A stretch of DNA of 18,310 bases from an uncultured Phocaeicola sp. (GCA_948566455.1 CAOYQO010000038.1:1-18310); one strand, 5' to 3'; positions 7,544 through 16,002 are shown, numbered from the stretch's first letter. Program-made: numbers and translations. The notes: a model not told the origin generated them from the letters alone.

Positions 7544-7712
7544 CAGATAAATGGTCTGTTCACTGTATATAGACCATCTGTCTCTGCGAATGCGTTGTAT
7601 GTATTTCAGATACCCTTCCACACTCTATTACCTATGAACAGTACGTTTGGGAACGGTGGAAGGAAAAGCTAAATTTCTTGTTTAATGAAGAGTGTATAGA
7701 AGAAAAAAGCTG

Positions 7713-8732
7713 TTAATGCAGGATCTTGAAGACCAGTTCGCGAAGAATATCCCCGTCACTTAAAGATGGATTTCCCACTCCTTTAGATTTTGCATCTGCA
7801 TATCGTATTTCTCCGATAATTTGCATGGTCTTTACTCCATTATATCGGCGCATAGCTGCAAGATAGTCTTTGGCCTGCCAAGGGGTGCGTAGTCCCAACA
7901 TGTTGGCTATGCCTTGCTCCGATTTTTCAGGGGCATAATAGGCCAACATCAAGTTAGAAAAGAATCCAAAAAGTAAAGATAAAGTCATTTGAATAGGGTC
8001 TGTTTTCGGATTTTCTTCAAAATATTTTATTATCTTATTAGCTTTCAGGACATCCTTTTCAACGAGGGCACTGCGTAATTCGAAGTTGTTATAATCCTTA
8101 CTGATACCAATGTTCTTCTCTATCTGTTCGGGGGTAACGCGTGTATGACCTTTTGGAAGTGTAATGATCAGTTTTTCCAGCTCTCCTGTGAGGCGACTGA
8201 GGTCGGCGCCAACGAAATCGGCCAGCATGGCAGTGGCTTTAGGTTCCACGTCAATACCTTTGCGTTTCATATAAGAAGTGATGAATGCAGGCAGTTGCGC
8301 ATCCTTCACTTTTTTAGATTCAAACAGGACACCAGTCTTTTCGATTTCGGCAGCCAGCTTCTTTCTTCGATCCAGTACGCCATGTTTATGGCATATTACT
8401 AATATGGTAGAAAGCAGCGGTTTTTGGAGGTAATAAGAAAGCTCCTCCATATTACGGATATTCTGCGCTTCCTTTACCACCACCACCTGATGCTCGGACA
8501 TCATCGGATAGCGCTTGGCGGCATTAATAACAGTAGCTATATCCACATCTGCCCCGTATACAACGGTCAGGTTGAACTCCTTTTCCGTTTCGGTCAGAAT
8601 ATTGTCTGTTATATAGTCGGCAATGAGGTCGATGTAATAGGGTTCCTCGCCCATGAGATAATAGACGGGACGGTATTGCTTCGCTCTCAGTTCCTTTAAG
8701 ATGTCATCACACGTGATTTCCTGTTTTGCCAT
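7713..8732 (-). CDS. holA: DNA polymerase III, delta subunit
   Basis: HolA is the clamp-loader subunit that opens the beta sliding clamp at primer junctions. The 339-residue protein fits the family length (E. coli 343). It has the family's N-terminal signature YYLMGEEPYYIDLIADYI (24-41), a P-loop-like region without a real Walker A as usual for delta, the central stretch LADFVGADLSRLTGELEKL (about 170-188), and an all-helical C-terminal collar domain. Its start is 7 nt after the amn stop, so the two form an operon. No obvious T-tract terminator is seen after the stop; AT-rich hairpin-bearing DNA follows. Primary sequence conservation is low in this family, but the motif order leaves little doubt. 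Confidence 0.93.
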   Translation of the reverse strand: MAKQEITCDDILKELRAKQYRPVYYLMGEEPYYIDLIADYITDNILTETEKEFNLTVVYGADVDIATVINAAKRYPMMSEHQVVVVKEAQNIRNMEELSYYLQKPLLSTILVICHKHGVLDRRKKLAAEIEKTGVLFESKKVKDAQLPAFITSYMKRKGIDVEPKATAMLADFVGADLSRLTGELEKLIITLPKGHTRVTPEQIEKNIGISKDYNNFELRSALVEKDVLKANKIIKYFEENPKTDPIQMTLSLLFGFFSNLMLAYYAPEKSEQGIANMLGLRTPWQAKDYLAAMRRYNGVKTMQIIGEIRYADAKSKGVGNPSLSDGDILRELVFKILH

Positions 8733-8739
8733 ATTCGTT

Positions 8740-9516
8740 TTACCAGTCGAATTTCAGATGTTTTACGGTTTTCTTCTCGTCGATAATCATACGCAGGGAT
8801 GCGATGCCGATTTCAACGTGCTCGGTTACGTAGTTTTGGGTAACCAGATTATCGCTTTTATCGGTTTTTACTCCTTCAGGAATCATCGGCTGGTCAGAAA
8901 CCAGTAAGATGGCTCCGGTAGGGATGTGATTGGCAAAACCGCAGCTGAAGAGAGTCGCTGTTTCCATATCGACGGCCATGGCACGGGTTTTCTTCAGATA
9001 TTCCTTGAATTCTTCGTCATGCTCCCAAATGCGGCGGTTGGTAGTGTATACGGTACCTGTCCAATAGTCGCGGGCATGGTCGCGGATGGATGAAGAAACG
9101 GCACGCTGCAACATAAATGCCGGTAGCGCAGGTACTTCGGGCGGGAAGTAGTCATTGGAAGTTCCCTCGCCACGGATGGCGGCAATAGGAAGGATGAGAT
9201 CCCCTATTCTGTTTTTCTTATCGATGCCACCGCACTTGCCTAGGAACAGGCAGGCTTTGGGCTGTATAGCACTTAGTAAATCCATGATAATTGCAGCGTT
9301 AGGGCTTCCCATACCAAAGTTGATAATGGTCATGCCTTCTGCTGAAGCAGACGTCATATTAGCGTCTTTACCAAGAACGGGCACATTGAACTTCTCCGCA
9401 AAAATATCCACATACTTGTTGAAGTTAGTCAACAGAATATACTCTCCAAAGTCCTCAAGCTTACGTTTTGTGTAACGAGGCAGCCAGTTAGCTACGATTT
9501 CTTGCTTTGTTTTCAT
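8740..9516 (-). CDS. amn: AMP nucleosidase, short Bacteroidetes form
   Basis: This enzyme hydrolyses AMP to adenine and ribose 5-phosphate, adjusting the adenylate pool. The 258 residues cover only the nucleoside-phosphorylase-like catalytic domain; E. coli Amn has 484 with an extra N-terminal regulatory domain, absent here. Visible motifs are GMGSPNAA (68-75), FLGKCGGID (91-99), the base-binding VDMETATLF with M184 and E185, and LLVSD with catalytic D208. The NRIGDLILP and EGTSNDYFP segments are typical of AMP nucleosidases rather than of purine or uridine phosphorylases. It leads the amn-holA operon, with a -7 box 55 bp before the start. A related phosphorylase activity cannot be excluded by sequence alone. 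Confidence 0.88.
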   Translation of the reverse strand: MKTKQEIVANWLPRYTKRKLEDFGEYILLTNFNKYVDIFAEKFNVPVLGKDANMTSASAEGMTIINFGMGSPNAAIIMDLLSAIQPKACLFLGKCGGIDKKNRIGDLILPIAAIRGEGTSNDYFPPEVPALPAFMLQRAVSSSIRDHARDYWTGTVYTTNRRIWEHDEEFKEYLKKTRAMAVDMETATLFSCGFANHIPTGAILLVSDQPMIPEGVKTDKSDNLVTQNYVTEHVEIGIASLRMIIDEKKTVKHLKFDW

Positions 9517-9571
9517 AAGATTTCATTAAATTTGTTCCCTAAATACTTTCAGGGAGCGATTATTTAACTCA

Positions 9572-9603
9572 CAAAAGTACAATAAAAAAGTAGAATTCGG
9601 AAA
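9572..9603 (-). promoter_or_regulatory. Promoter of amn-holA
   Basis: On the minus strand, TACTTTTG (9572-9579) matches TAnnTTTG, with TTTC (9600-9603, one mismatch to TTTG) 20 bp upstream. The divergent gene starts at 9631, so its promoter must overlap this region; no clear plus-strand -7 box was found, only GAAATTTG at 9600-9607. Confidence 0.6.
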
Positions 9604-9630
9604 TTTGTTAATCACTTATCACATATCAAT

Positions 9631-10080
9631 ATGTTATCGTTAAACTTACCTGTATTTGATGCTAAAGTCGTGAACCGTGAAGGGAAACCTGCTATTTTCG
9701 ACGTGATACGGCGCCGATATGTAGCACTGACGCCCGAAGAATGGGTACGCCAGCATTTCGTACATTTTCTGCTGAACCATAAAGGATATCCGCAGACATT
9801 GATGGCGAACGAGGTACAGGTACAGCTCAACGGAACGAAGAAACGTTGTGACACAGTGCTTTACCGTCGTGACCTCACGGCACGGATGATTGTGGAGTAT
9901 AAAGCGCCGGACATAGAGATTACGCAAGCGGTGTTCAATCAGATTACGCGCTACAATATGGTGCTGAAAGTAGATTACTTGGTAGTGAGTAATGGAATGC
10001 AACACTATTGCTGCCGGATGGATTACGAGCGGAATAGCTATACTTTTCTTCCGGATATTCCTGATTATCAGACGTTATAA
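9631..10080 (+). CDS. Lone HsdR_N-type PD-(D/E)XK nuclease-like protein
   Basis: This 149-residue protein resembles the N-terminal nuclease domain of type I restriction R subunits (HsdR_N_2 family), without helicase or any neighbouring hsdM or hsdS. The central region fits the PD-(D/E)XK core: E61 in the first strand, D74 in RCDTVLY, and E89-Y90-K91 in VEYKAP. The segment after it (NQITRYN, DYLVVSNG) completes the fold. It is therefore likely a small metal-dependent nuclease or a nuclease-derived DNA-binding protein; its substrate is unknown. It is divergent from amn with 114 bp between starts and ends 4 nt before a large terminator hairpin. The gene is often annotated as a type I restriction protein, which overstates what is known. 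Confidence 0.82.
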   Translation: MLSLNLPVFDAKVVNREGKPAIFDVIRRRYVALTPEEWVRQHFVHFLLNHKGYPQTLMANEVQVQLNGTKKRCDTVLYRRDLTARMIVEYKAPDIEITQAVFNQITRYNMVLKVDYLVVSNGMQHYCCRMDYERNSYTFLPDIPDYQTL

Positions 10081-10084
10081 TATC

Positions 10085-10157
10085 CATTAAAAAGGGCTAC
10101 ACCCTTTGGGGGATATGGTGTAGCCATCTGAGGCAAAGGGTGTAGCCCTTTTTAATG
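10085..10157. terminator. Bidirectional terminator, 24-bp perfect stem
   Basis: Arms 10085-10108 and 10134-10157 are perfectly complementary over 24 bp and include T and A runs on the outer side. The 25-nt loop contains a third copy of GGTGTAGCC (10117-10125), able to pair with GGCTACACC in the left arm. It fills most of the 91-nt gap between the nuclease-like gene and the convergent efflux operon. Confidence 0.88.
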
Positions 10158-10171
10158 AGACTAATCAGGAT

Positions 10172-13100
10172 CTAAACCTTCTCAGTCTTTTCTTCTATCT
10201 GCTTCTTTTCTAATTTTTCCTGTATCTTCTGCATCAACTCATAGAAATTAGGAATATAAACTGTGGCAAGCAGTGTATTCAGTGCCATACCAAACACGAC
10301 AGCAGCTCCCAGTGCAATACGGCTTTCCGCTCCTGCCCCCGTAGCAAACAGCAATGGCATCACACCGAATACAAATGCCAGGGATGTCATCAGGATAGGC
10401 CGCAAGCGGATATGCCCTGCCTGGAATGCCGCATCACGAATGGAGTTGCCTTGTGCACGGAAATCGCGGGCGAACTCTACAATCAGAATACCATTCTTTG
10501 CCGACAGTGCCACAAGCAAGATAATGCCGATTTGTGTATAGATGCTGACAGGTGTTCCCATAATGAGACAGCCAATCATCGCTCCCAACAATGCTACCGG
10601 AAGTCCGATGACCGCAGCTACCGGGCTCGTCCAACTCTCGTACTGTGCTGCAAGTACCAGGAAGGCAACGAGTAACGCCATTACAAACACAACGGTTGTC
10701 GTTGTGCCTGCCTGCGTTTCCTGATAAGCTACTGACGTCCATTCATAACCAAATTCATCGCCCAGTTGCTCCTTAAAGAGTGCCTCCATTTGCTGTATCG
10801 CCTCTCCAGAACTGCTTCCCGGGGCTACGTTGCAAGTGACGGAGGCAGTGGAATACATATTGTAACGGTTGATCTGGTCCATTCCCAACTGTTCCTCCAC
10901 CCGCATAAAGGCTGAAAATGGTACCATCTCTCCCGATGCATTCTGTACACTCAACTTCAGTACATCGTCAATGATCCGTTGGGCACGATCCCGTGCACCG
11001 AGTTTTACCTGATAAATACGGCCGAACTCAACGAAATCGTTCACATAAGCAGCTCCCATGTAGTAACCCAAAGAAGTGAAGACGCTGTTCAGCGGAATAC
11101 CCATCAATTGTACTTTATCCCGATCAATGTTCAGGAAATACTGGGGTACATTAGCCTGGTACTGACTGCTGACGGATGCCAATGCAGGTTTGGTGTGGTA
11201 GGTTGCCATCAGCGTCTCTACAGCATGCTGCATTTCTGTGGCGCCGAGGTTGTTACGATCCTCCACTTGTAGCTGTAGACCGCCCGTAGCACCGAGTCCG
11301 GGAATGGCAGGGGGCACCATGGCAAAAACTTCTGCTTCCTGAATTCCATACGCCTGCGCATTGAAACGATTTACTACAGACTGGGCCGTATGTTCCTTTC
11401 CTTTACGCTCGTCCCAGTTCTTCAAGATAACGAAATAGGTGCCGGAATTACTCTGTTCCCCGCCCCCCATGACAGAGAAGCCGGATATGCCGATATAATT
11501 TTTCACTTCGGGATAGCTGTTGAGGATTTCATTGATCTCACGTCCGACAGCTTCTGTACGTTCCAGACTTGAAGCAGGCGGCAATTGCACCACGGCAAGG
11601 AAATACCCGTCATCTTCTTCGGGAATAAAGGTACTGGGCCACTTCATAAACAGGATCACGGCGAGTGCCGTAAATCCGGCATAAGACAACAGTGCAGCAG
11701 CAGGACGCCGGAGCAACCAACCCACGGTTTTATCATATATCCCTTGAGTCTTGTCGTACACAAAGTTGAAGCCCCGGAAAAGTGGCGACTGTGCAGGTTT
11801 TGTAGGCTGTAATATCAAGGCACACAATGCAGGAGTCAGTGTCAGCGAGTTGAAACCGCTTAGCACGGTGCTGGCAGCAATAGTCAGCGCAAACTGTTTA
11901 TAAAGCTGTCCGGAGATACCGCTGACGAGCATTGTCGGAATAAATACGGCAAGCAATACCAGCACTACGCCCACAATCGGACCGGTGATCTCTCCCATCG
12001 CCTGAATGACCGCCTGCCGGGCACTGTACTGTCCCGTATCAAGCAAGCGCGTGGAGTTTTCTACTACCACAATGGCGTCATCCACCACAATGGCCACGGC
12101 AAGTATCAGTCCGAACAGCGTCAGTGTATTGATGGAGAATCCGAAGAGCGCCATCACTGCCAGAGTACCGATAAGTGATACGGGAATGGTGATACACGGA
12201 ATGATAACCGCCCGCCAATTCTGTAGGAAAAGGAAGATGACAAGTACCACAAGCAGGGTTGTTTCCAAGAAAGTTACCAGCACTTCGTCTACTGAAGCGT
12301 GGATGACGTCCGTCGTATCCAGGGTTACACTGTAATGGATGCCGCTGGGGAACGATTCTGACAGTTCCTGCATCTTCTCTTTCACACCTTTGGATACATC
12401 CAGCGAATTGGAACCCGGTTGTTGATAGATGGCAATGGCGGCGGTAGGTTGCCCGTTCAGTCGGGATACGACACTATAGGATGCGGAGCCAAGGTCGATG
12501 TGAGCCACATCACGGAGGCGAAGCACTCTCCCGCCCGCTTCTGTTCGCAAGATGATATTGCCGAACTCTTCGGGGGACGAAAGTCGCCCTTTCACTGTCA
12601 GACTGTATTGATAGGCAGGGGCATTGCTGCCGGAAGAGACATTGCCAATGTTGGTGTTACCCAGAGTTGGATTTCCCGGCAGAGGTTGTCCCACAGCTCC
12701 GGCACTGACTTCTACATTTTGTGATTGAATGGCCTGGTAAACATCGGCTGCCGAAAGATTACGGATACGCAGTGCTGCCGGGTCCAGCCAGATACGCATG
12801 GAGTAGTCTCCCGCTCCCATCACATTGACAGCGCCTACGCCCGGCACGCGTGTCAACTGGTCGGTAAGGTTCAGGGTGGCGTAGTTGCTGAGGTATAGTC
12901 CGTCATATTCCTTGTTTTCGGAAGTCATGGTGAGGAACATCACAATGTTCGACGACTGCTTTTGAACGGTTACTCCCTGTACCACTACCGGGGTTGGCAA
13001 TGAAGCCTGTGCCACGCTGACACGGTTTTGGACTTGTACGGTTGCCATGTCAATATCTGTTCCGACGGCAAAAGTAATGGTGAGTGAATAGGCACCCGAT

Positions 13101-13354
13101 GAGGAGGAATTGGAGGACATATAAAGCATGCCTTCCACTCCGTTTACTTGCTGTTCGATGGGTATACCCACGGTTTGGGCTACTGTCTGCGCGTTGGCAC
13201 CCGGATAGACGGCGCTGACCTGAACGGTAGGCGGCGTAATGTCCGGATATTGCGCAATGGGGAGTATGCCCAGTGTGACCAGTCCCGCCACCACGATCAG
13301 CAGCGCAAGCACGGTAGCAAAGATAGGACGGTTTATGAAGAATTTTGAGAACAT
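10172..13354 (-). CDS. RND multidrug efflux pump, inner-membrane AcrB/MexB-type (HAE-1)
   Basis: This proton-driven pump captures hydrophobic drugs in the periplasm and inner membrane and feeds them to the outer-membrane channel. At 1060 residues it matches AcrB-type pumps. It starts MFSKFFINRPIFA, a family signature, with the first transmembrane helix at about 10-30. Two large periplasmic loops follow (about 31-355 and 570-885), each before a bundle of five helices. The proton-relay residues are intact: D425 and D426 in AIVVDDAIVVVEN (AcrB D407/D408) and K953 in LSAKNGILIVEF (AcrB K940). The tail from 1043 is charged and cytoplasmic. It is the last gene of the operon, 29 nt after the membrane-fusion gene, and ends before a strong terminator. 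The large-loop pattern fits drug export rather than metal export. Confidence 0.96.
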   Translation of the reverse strand: MFSKFFINRPIFATVLALLIVVAGLVTLGILPIAQYPDITPPTVQVSAVYPGANAQTVAQTVGIPIEQQVNGVEGMLYMSSNSSSSGAYSLTITFAVGTDIDMATVQVQNRVSVAQASLPTPVVVQGVTVQKQSSNIVMFLTMTSENKEYDGLYLSNYATLNLTDQLTRVPGVGAVNVMGAGDYSMRIWLDPAALRIRNLSAADVYQAIQSQNVEVSAGAVGQPLPGNPTLGNTNIGNVSSGSNAPAYQYSLTVKGRLSSPEEFGNIILRTEAGGRVLRLRDVAHIDLGSASYSVVSRLNGQPTAAIAIYQQPGSNSLDVSKGVKEKMQELSESFPSGIHYSVTLDTTDVIHASVDEVLVTFLETTLLVVLVIFLFLQNWRAVIIPCITIPVSLIGTLAVMALFGFSINTLTLFGLILAVAIVVDDAIVVVENSTRLLDTGQYSARQAVIQAMGEITGPIVGVVLVLLAVFIPTMLVSGISGQLYKQFALTIAASTVLSGFNSLTLTPALCALILQPTKPAQSPLFRGFNFVYDKTQGIYDKTVGWLLRRPAAALLSYAGFTALAVILFMKWPSTFIPEEDDGYFLAVVQLPPASSLERTEAVGREINEILNSYPEVKNYIGISGFSVMGGGEQSNSGTYFVILKNWDERKGKEHTAQSVVNRFNAQAYGIQEAEVFAMVPPAIPGLGATGGLQLQVEDRNNLGATEMQHAVETLMATYHTKPALASVSSQYQANVPQYFLNIDRDKVQLMGIPLNSVFTSLGYYMGAAYVNDFVEFGRIYQVKLGARDRAQRIIDDVLKLSVQNASGEMVPFSAFMRVEEQLGMDQINRYNMYSTASVTCNVAPGSSSGEAIQQMEALFKEQLGDEFGYEWTSVAYQETQAGTTTTVVFVMALLVAFLVLAAQYESWTSPVAAVIGLPVALLGAMIGCLIMGTPVSIYTQIGIILLVALSAKNGILIVEFARDFRAQGNSIRDAAFQAGHIRLRPILMTSLAFVFGVMPLLFATGAGAESRIALGAAVVFGMALNTLLATVYIPNFYELMQKIQEKLEKKQIEEKTEKV

Positions 13355-13383
13355 GAGCTTAGTATTTAGTTATTTACGATTGG

Positions 13384-14502
13384 TTATTTGCTGGTGGGCT
13401 TCACTTTCATCCCTTCCCGTACTTTCATAAGTGCCCGGGTGACGTAGCGTTCCTGTGGCGAGAGTCCGCCGGTTATTTGCCGCAGACTGTCGTCTATCAA
13501 TTGTCCCACCTCGATGTGGCGATAGCGCACCATATCGGAATCGTTCACTACATACACATATTTTCCCAATTGATCGGTACCGATGGACGCGTCCGGTATC
13601 AGTATTGCCTGCGATTCTTTGCCGTATGGCAAGGTGATGCTGACATAAAGTCCGCTTTTCAGTAAACCTTTCGGGTTGTCCAGGCGGGCACGCAGATTCA
13701 GAGTTCCGGTGCTCAGGTCTACATTGGGTGCGAAGTAATCGAGTGTGGCAGGATATGGTTGTATGCCGTCTTCCCCCAGGTTAACAGTGATTTGCCGGGG
13801 CAGTGTATCTTTCTGTTGTGCGGTTCCTTGTTGCATCAGCATGGCAAGCCACTGGTTATCAGTGATATTGAAGTATGTGTATAGCAGGTCATCTTTATAG
13901 ATCGTGGCAAGGGTGACAGGTTGCAGACTTCCCCCTACATAACTGCCCACATCTACTTGATTCCGGCTGACAGTCCCATCAAACGGCGCCCGGACTGTGC
14001 AGTAGCCCAGATTTGTGCGTGCCGTATTCAGTGCAGCTTCGGCGTTGCTGACTGCCGCTTGTGAAGTGGCAACATTCGATTTCGACTGTAACACCTGTAT
14101 CTGGCTTACGGCATCGCTTTTCACAGCTTCCAGCATACGGGCATAGTTGTTCCGGGCATATTCCAGATTGGCTTGGGCAGTGTTTAGTTCCGCTTCCGCC
14201 TGTTCTACATTGTCCTGGTAAATAGTGGGTTCGATGACGAACAGCACCTGCCCTTTCCGAACTCTGCTTCCCGGAGCATAGGCGATGGTTTGCAGGGTCC
14301 CGTTCACCCGTGCCACCAGGTCGACGGTCTTTTCCGAACTCAGATAGCCCGGATACTCTTTAGTCAGTGTGATGTCTTTCACCACCGGGCTGGCTACGCT
14401 TATCTCCGGAACGGGCATCGTTCCACGCGCTGCTTCTTTTTTGTCCCCACATCCCGCCAGCAACGGAATCAGCGTGAGGATGATGTACATTTCATTTTTC
14501 AT
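13384..14502 (-). CDS. RND efflux membrane-fusion lipoprotein, AcrA/MexA-type
   Basis: This periplasmic adaptor joins the pump to the outer-membrane channel. The 372-residue protein begins with a short lipoprotein signal ending LLAGC, so C18 is probably lipidated. Next come a biotinyl-lipoyl half (about 55-90, around VNGTLQTIAYAPGSRVRKG), an alpha-hairpin (about 95-165, with AEAELNTAQANLEYARNNY), and the second lipoyl half with TVRAPFDGTVSRNQVDVGSYV. A beta-barrel (LLYTYFNI onward) and a membrane-proximal domain (ILIPDASI) complete it. It is the middle gene of the operon, 27 nt after the channel gene and 29 nt before the pump gene. Confidence 0.95.
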   Translation of the reverse strand: MKNEMYIILTLIPLLAGCGDKKEAARGTMPVPEISVASPVVKDITLTKEYPGYLSSEKTVDLVARVNGTLQTIAYAPGSRVRKGQVLFVIEPTIYQDNVEQAEAELNTAQANLEYARNNYARMLEAVKSDAVSQIQVLQSKSNVATSQAAVSNAEAALNTARTNLGYCTVRAPFDGTVSRNQVDVGSYVGGSLQPVTLATIYKDDLLYTYFNITDNQWLAMLMQQGTAQQKDTLPRQITVNLGEDGIQPYPATLDYFAPNVDLSTGTLNLRARLDNPKGLLKSGLYVSITLPYGKESQAILIPDASIGTDQLGKYVYVVNDSDMVRYRHIEVGQLIDDSLRQITGGLSPQERYVTRALMKVREGMKVKPTSK

Positions 14503-14529
14503 ATATGGTTATGGTTTAGGAATTATTAC

Positions 14530-16002
14530 TCAGTTCTCTGTATATCCTCCTCCCAGTGCCTGGTACAATGACACCAGATATAGCAGTGAGCTACCCTCCG
14601 CCTGCGTCAACTGGTTTTCGTACGTCAGTAGCGAACGGAGTGCATCCAGTACATTCTGGAAAGGGCTAAGTCCCTGTTTATAAAGCTCCAGGGAGAGTTT
14701 CAGTGTCTCTTGTCCCTGATTTCGTACTTCCCGGAGGGCGACAATCTGCTTGATGGAATTCCGGTAATTATTCATTGCATTATCCGTTTCCTGCACAGCG
14801 GTGAGCACGGTTTCGTTGAAGTTATGCACTGCTTCGTCCAGTTGTGCACGTGCCTGTTTGGTGGCATTCACCAGTTTTGTTCCGCTGAAGAGTGTCCAAC
14901 TGAGGGTTGGGGCAATTTCAAATGTCATGCTTTTCCGTCGGGTCAGGTCTTTCAGATCACGAGCGGCATATCCTACAGATCCTTTCAGGAATACTTGTGG
15001 CAGCCAGTCGCTTTTGCTGGCTCCCAATAGTGCGGCTTGTGCATTAACCAGTCTTTCGGCCTGGCGCACATCCGGACGGCGGAGTAATAAATCGGCAGGT
15101 AATCCTATTCCAACAGGTTCCATGTAGTCGGGCAATTTCCCGATTCTTTCCAATGTGGGGCGTATTTCCTGCGGATAAGTTCCCAGCAGAATAGCCAGCG
15201 AGTTGATGTATTGGCTGATTCCGGATTCCAGTTGCGGAACAGATGCTTTTGTGCTGAAATACACTGATTTAGCCTGTGCTACATCCAGTTTCGATACAAG
15301 TCCCGTGTTGTAGCGTACTTCGGCGATGTTGAGCACTTCTTCTTGCGTCCGGCAGTTATGCATTACTACCTGCAGTTCCTGTTGCAGTTCCCGCAGGTTG
15401 ATGTAGGCAGAAGCTACTTGTGCACAGAGGGATACCTGTACGGAGATGTACTCTTCACGACTGGCTTGGAATGTTTCCCGTTGCGCCTTTACCCGTTGCC
15501 GGATGCTTCCGAATATATCCAGTTCCCAACTGGCATTGAGTGACGCATCATAATAATGCGTGATGGATTGGGGCAATTCGGTAGTGTTGCCACTGCTTTG
15601 CTGGCGGAGCCATCCGCCATTTAAAGTAATAGAAGGGAAAAAATTACTACGCTCCATCCGCAGGCTGGCACGTGCCTGTTCCATGCGGTCTATAGCGGCA
15701 AGTACGGAATAGTTTTCGCCGGATGCTACGCTGATTAGCGAGTCCAGTACCGGGTCATTGAATGCTTTCCACCACTGGTCGTCTACCGGTAATATCTGTC
15801 CGCTGAATATGTTATCATCTGCAGATGCCGTGGTAGAATTAGCGATTCCTGTGGTAGTAGGGACCGTTTTAGAGTTCGGAACCACCGTATTCCCCCAGTT
15901 TCGGGGCAACGGTTTTTCCAGATAACGGTTGCCATTCTGTGCCGTGAGGGCAGAACATAGGCACGATAAGAGCAGCATGCTGCTCCAAGCTTTAATCTTC
16001 AT
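14530..16002 (-). CDS. Outer-membrane efflux channel, OprM/TolC (NodT) family
   Basis: This trimeric outer-membrane channel lets the pump discharge outside the cell. The 490-residue protein has a signal peptide (MKIKAWSSMLLLSCLCSALTA) with a likely cut at ALTA|QN; the C14 context (LLLS-C) is a poor lipobox, so lipidation as in OprM is doubtful. Two OEP repeats are visible: the first (about 75-270) with DPVLDSLI, SWELDIFGSIR and YINLRELQQEL, the second (about 290-480) with ADLLLRRPDVRQAERLV, a family hallmark, and PTLSWTLFSG. It is the first gene of the operon; its start faces the 22-bp dyad array. The channel-adaptor-pump order differs from the more common adaptor-pump-channel order. Confidence 0.94.
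   Translation of the reverse strand: MKIKAWSSMLLLSCLCSALTAQNGNRYLEKPLPRNWGNTVVPNSKTVPTTTGIANSTTASADDNIFSGQILPVDDQWWKAFNDPVLDSLISVASGENYSVLAAIDRMEQARASLRMERSNFFPSITLNGGWLRQQSSGNTTELPQSITHYYDASLNASWELDIFGSIRQRVKAQRETFQASREEYISVQVSLCAQVASAYINLRELQQELQVVMHNCRTQEEVLNIAEVRYNTGLVSKLDVAQAKSVYFSTKASVPQLESGISQYINSLAILLGTYPQEIRPTLERIGKLPDYMEPVGIGLPADLLLRRPDVRQAERLVNAQAALLGASKSDWLPQVFLKGSVGYAARDLKDLTRRKSMTFEIAPTLSWTLFSGTKLVNATKQARAQLDEAVHNFNETVLTAVQETDNAMNNYRNSIKQIVALREVRNQGQETLKLSLELYKQGLSPFQNVLDALRSLLTYENQLTQAEGSSLLYLVSLYQALGGGYTEN

Larger units (their letters stand above)
6468..7712. other. Long AT-rich noncoding stretch with palindromes and hairpins
   Basis: About 1.2 kb separates the XRE start from the holA stop. 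It is much more AT-rich than its neighbours and has no ORF of convincing length or composition on either strand. It holds the XRE promoter, the TTACAATTGT-type sites between 6491 and 7125, two short perfect palindromes (7368-7386, 7423-7439), the strong hairpins at 7497-7577, and a possible coding remnant near the holA end. No tRNA, IS end or phage integration site is recognised. Confidence 0.7.

Noticed and set aside
6468..7712. Replication origin in the AT-rich gap
   Set aside because: No DnaA-box cluster (TTATCCACA-like) was found and no dnaA or dnaN is nearby.
9631..10080. Complete type I restriction-modification system
   Set aside because: No helicase domain, hsdM or hsdS is present; only one nuclease-like domain is seen.
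14530..16002. Outer-membrane channel as a lipoprotein
   Set aside because: The C14 context LLLS-C is a weak lipobox, while ALTA|QN gives a good ordinary signal-peptidase site.
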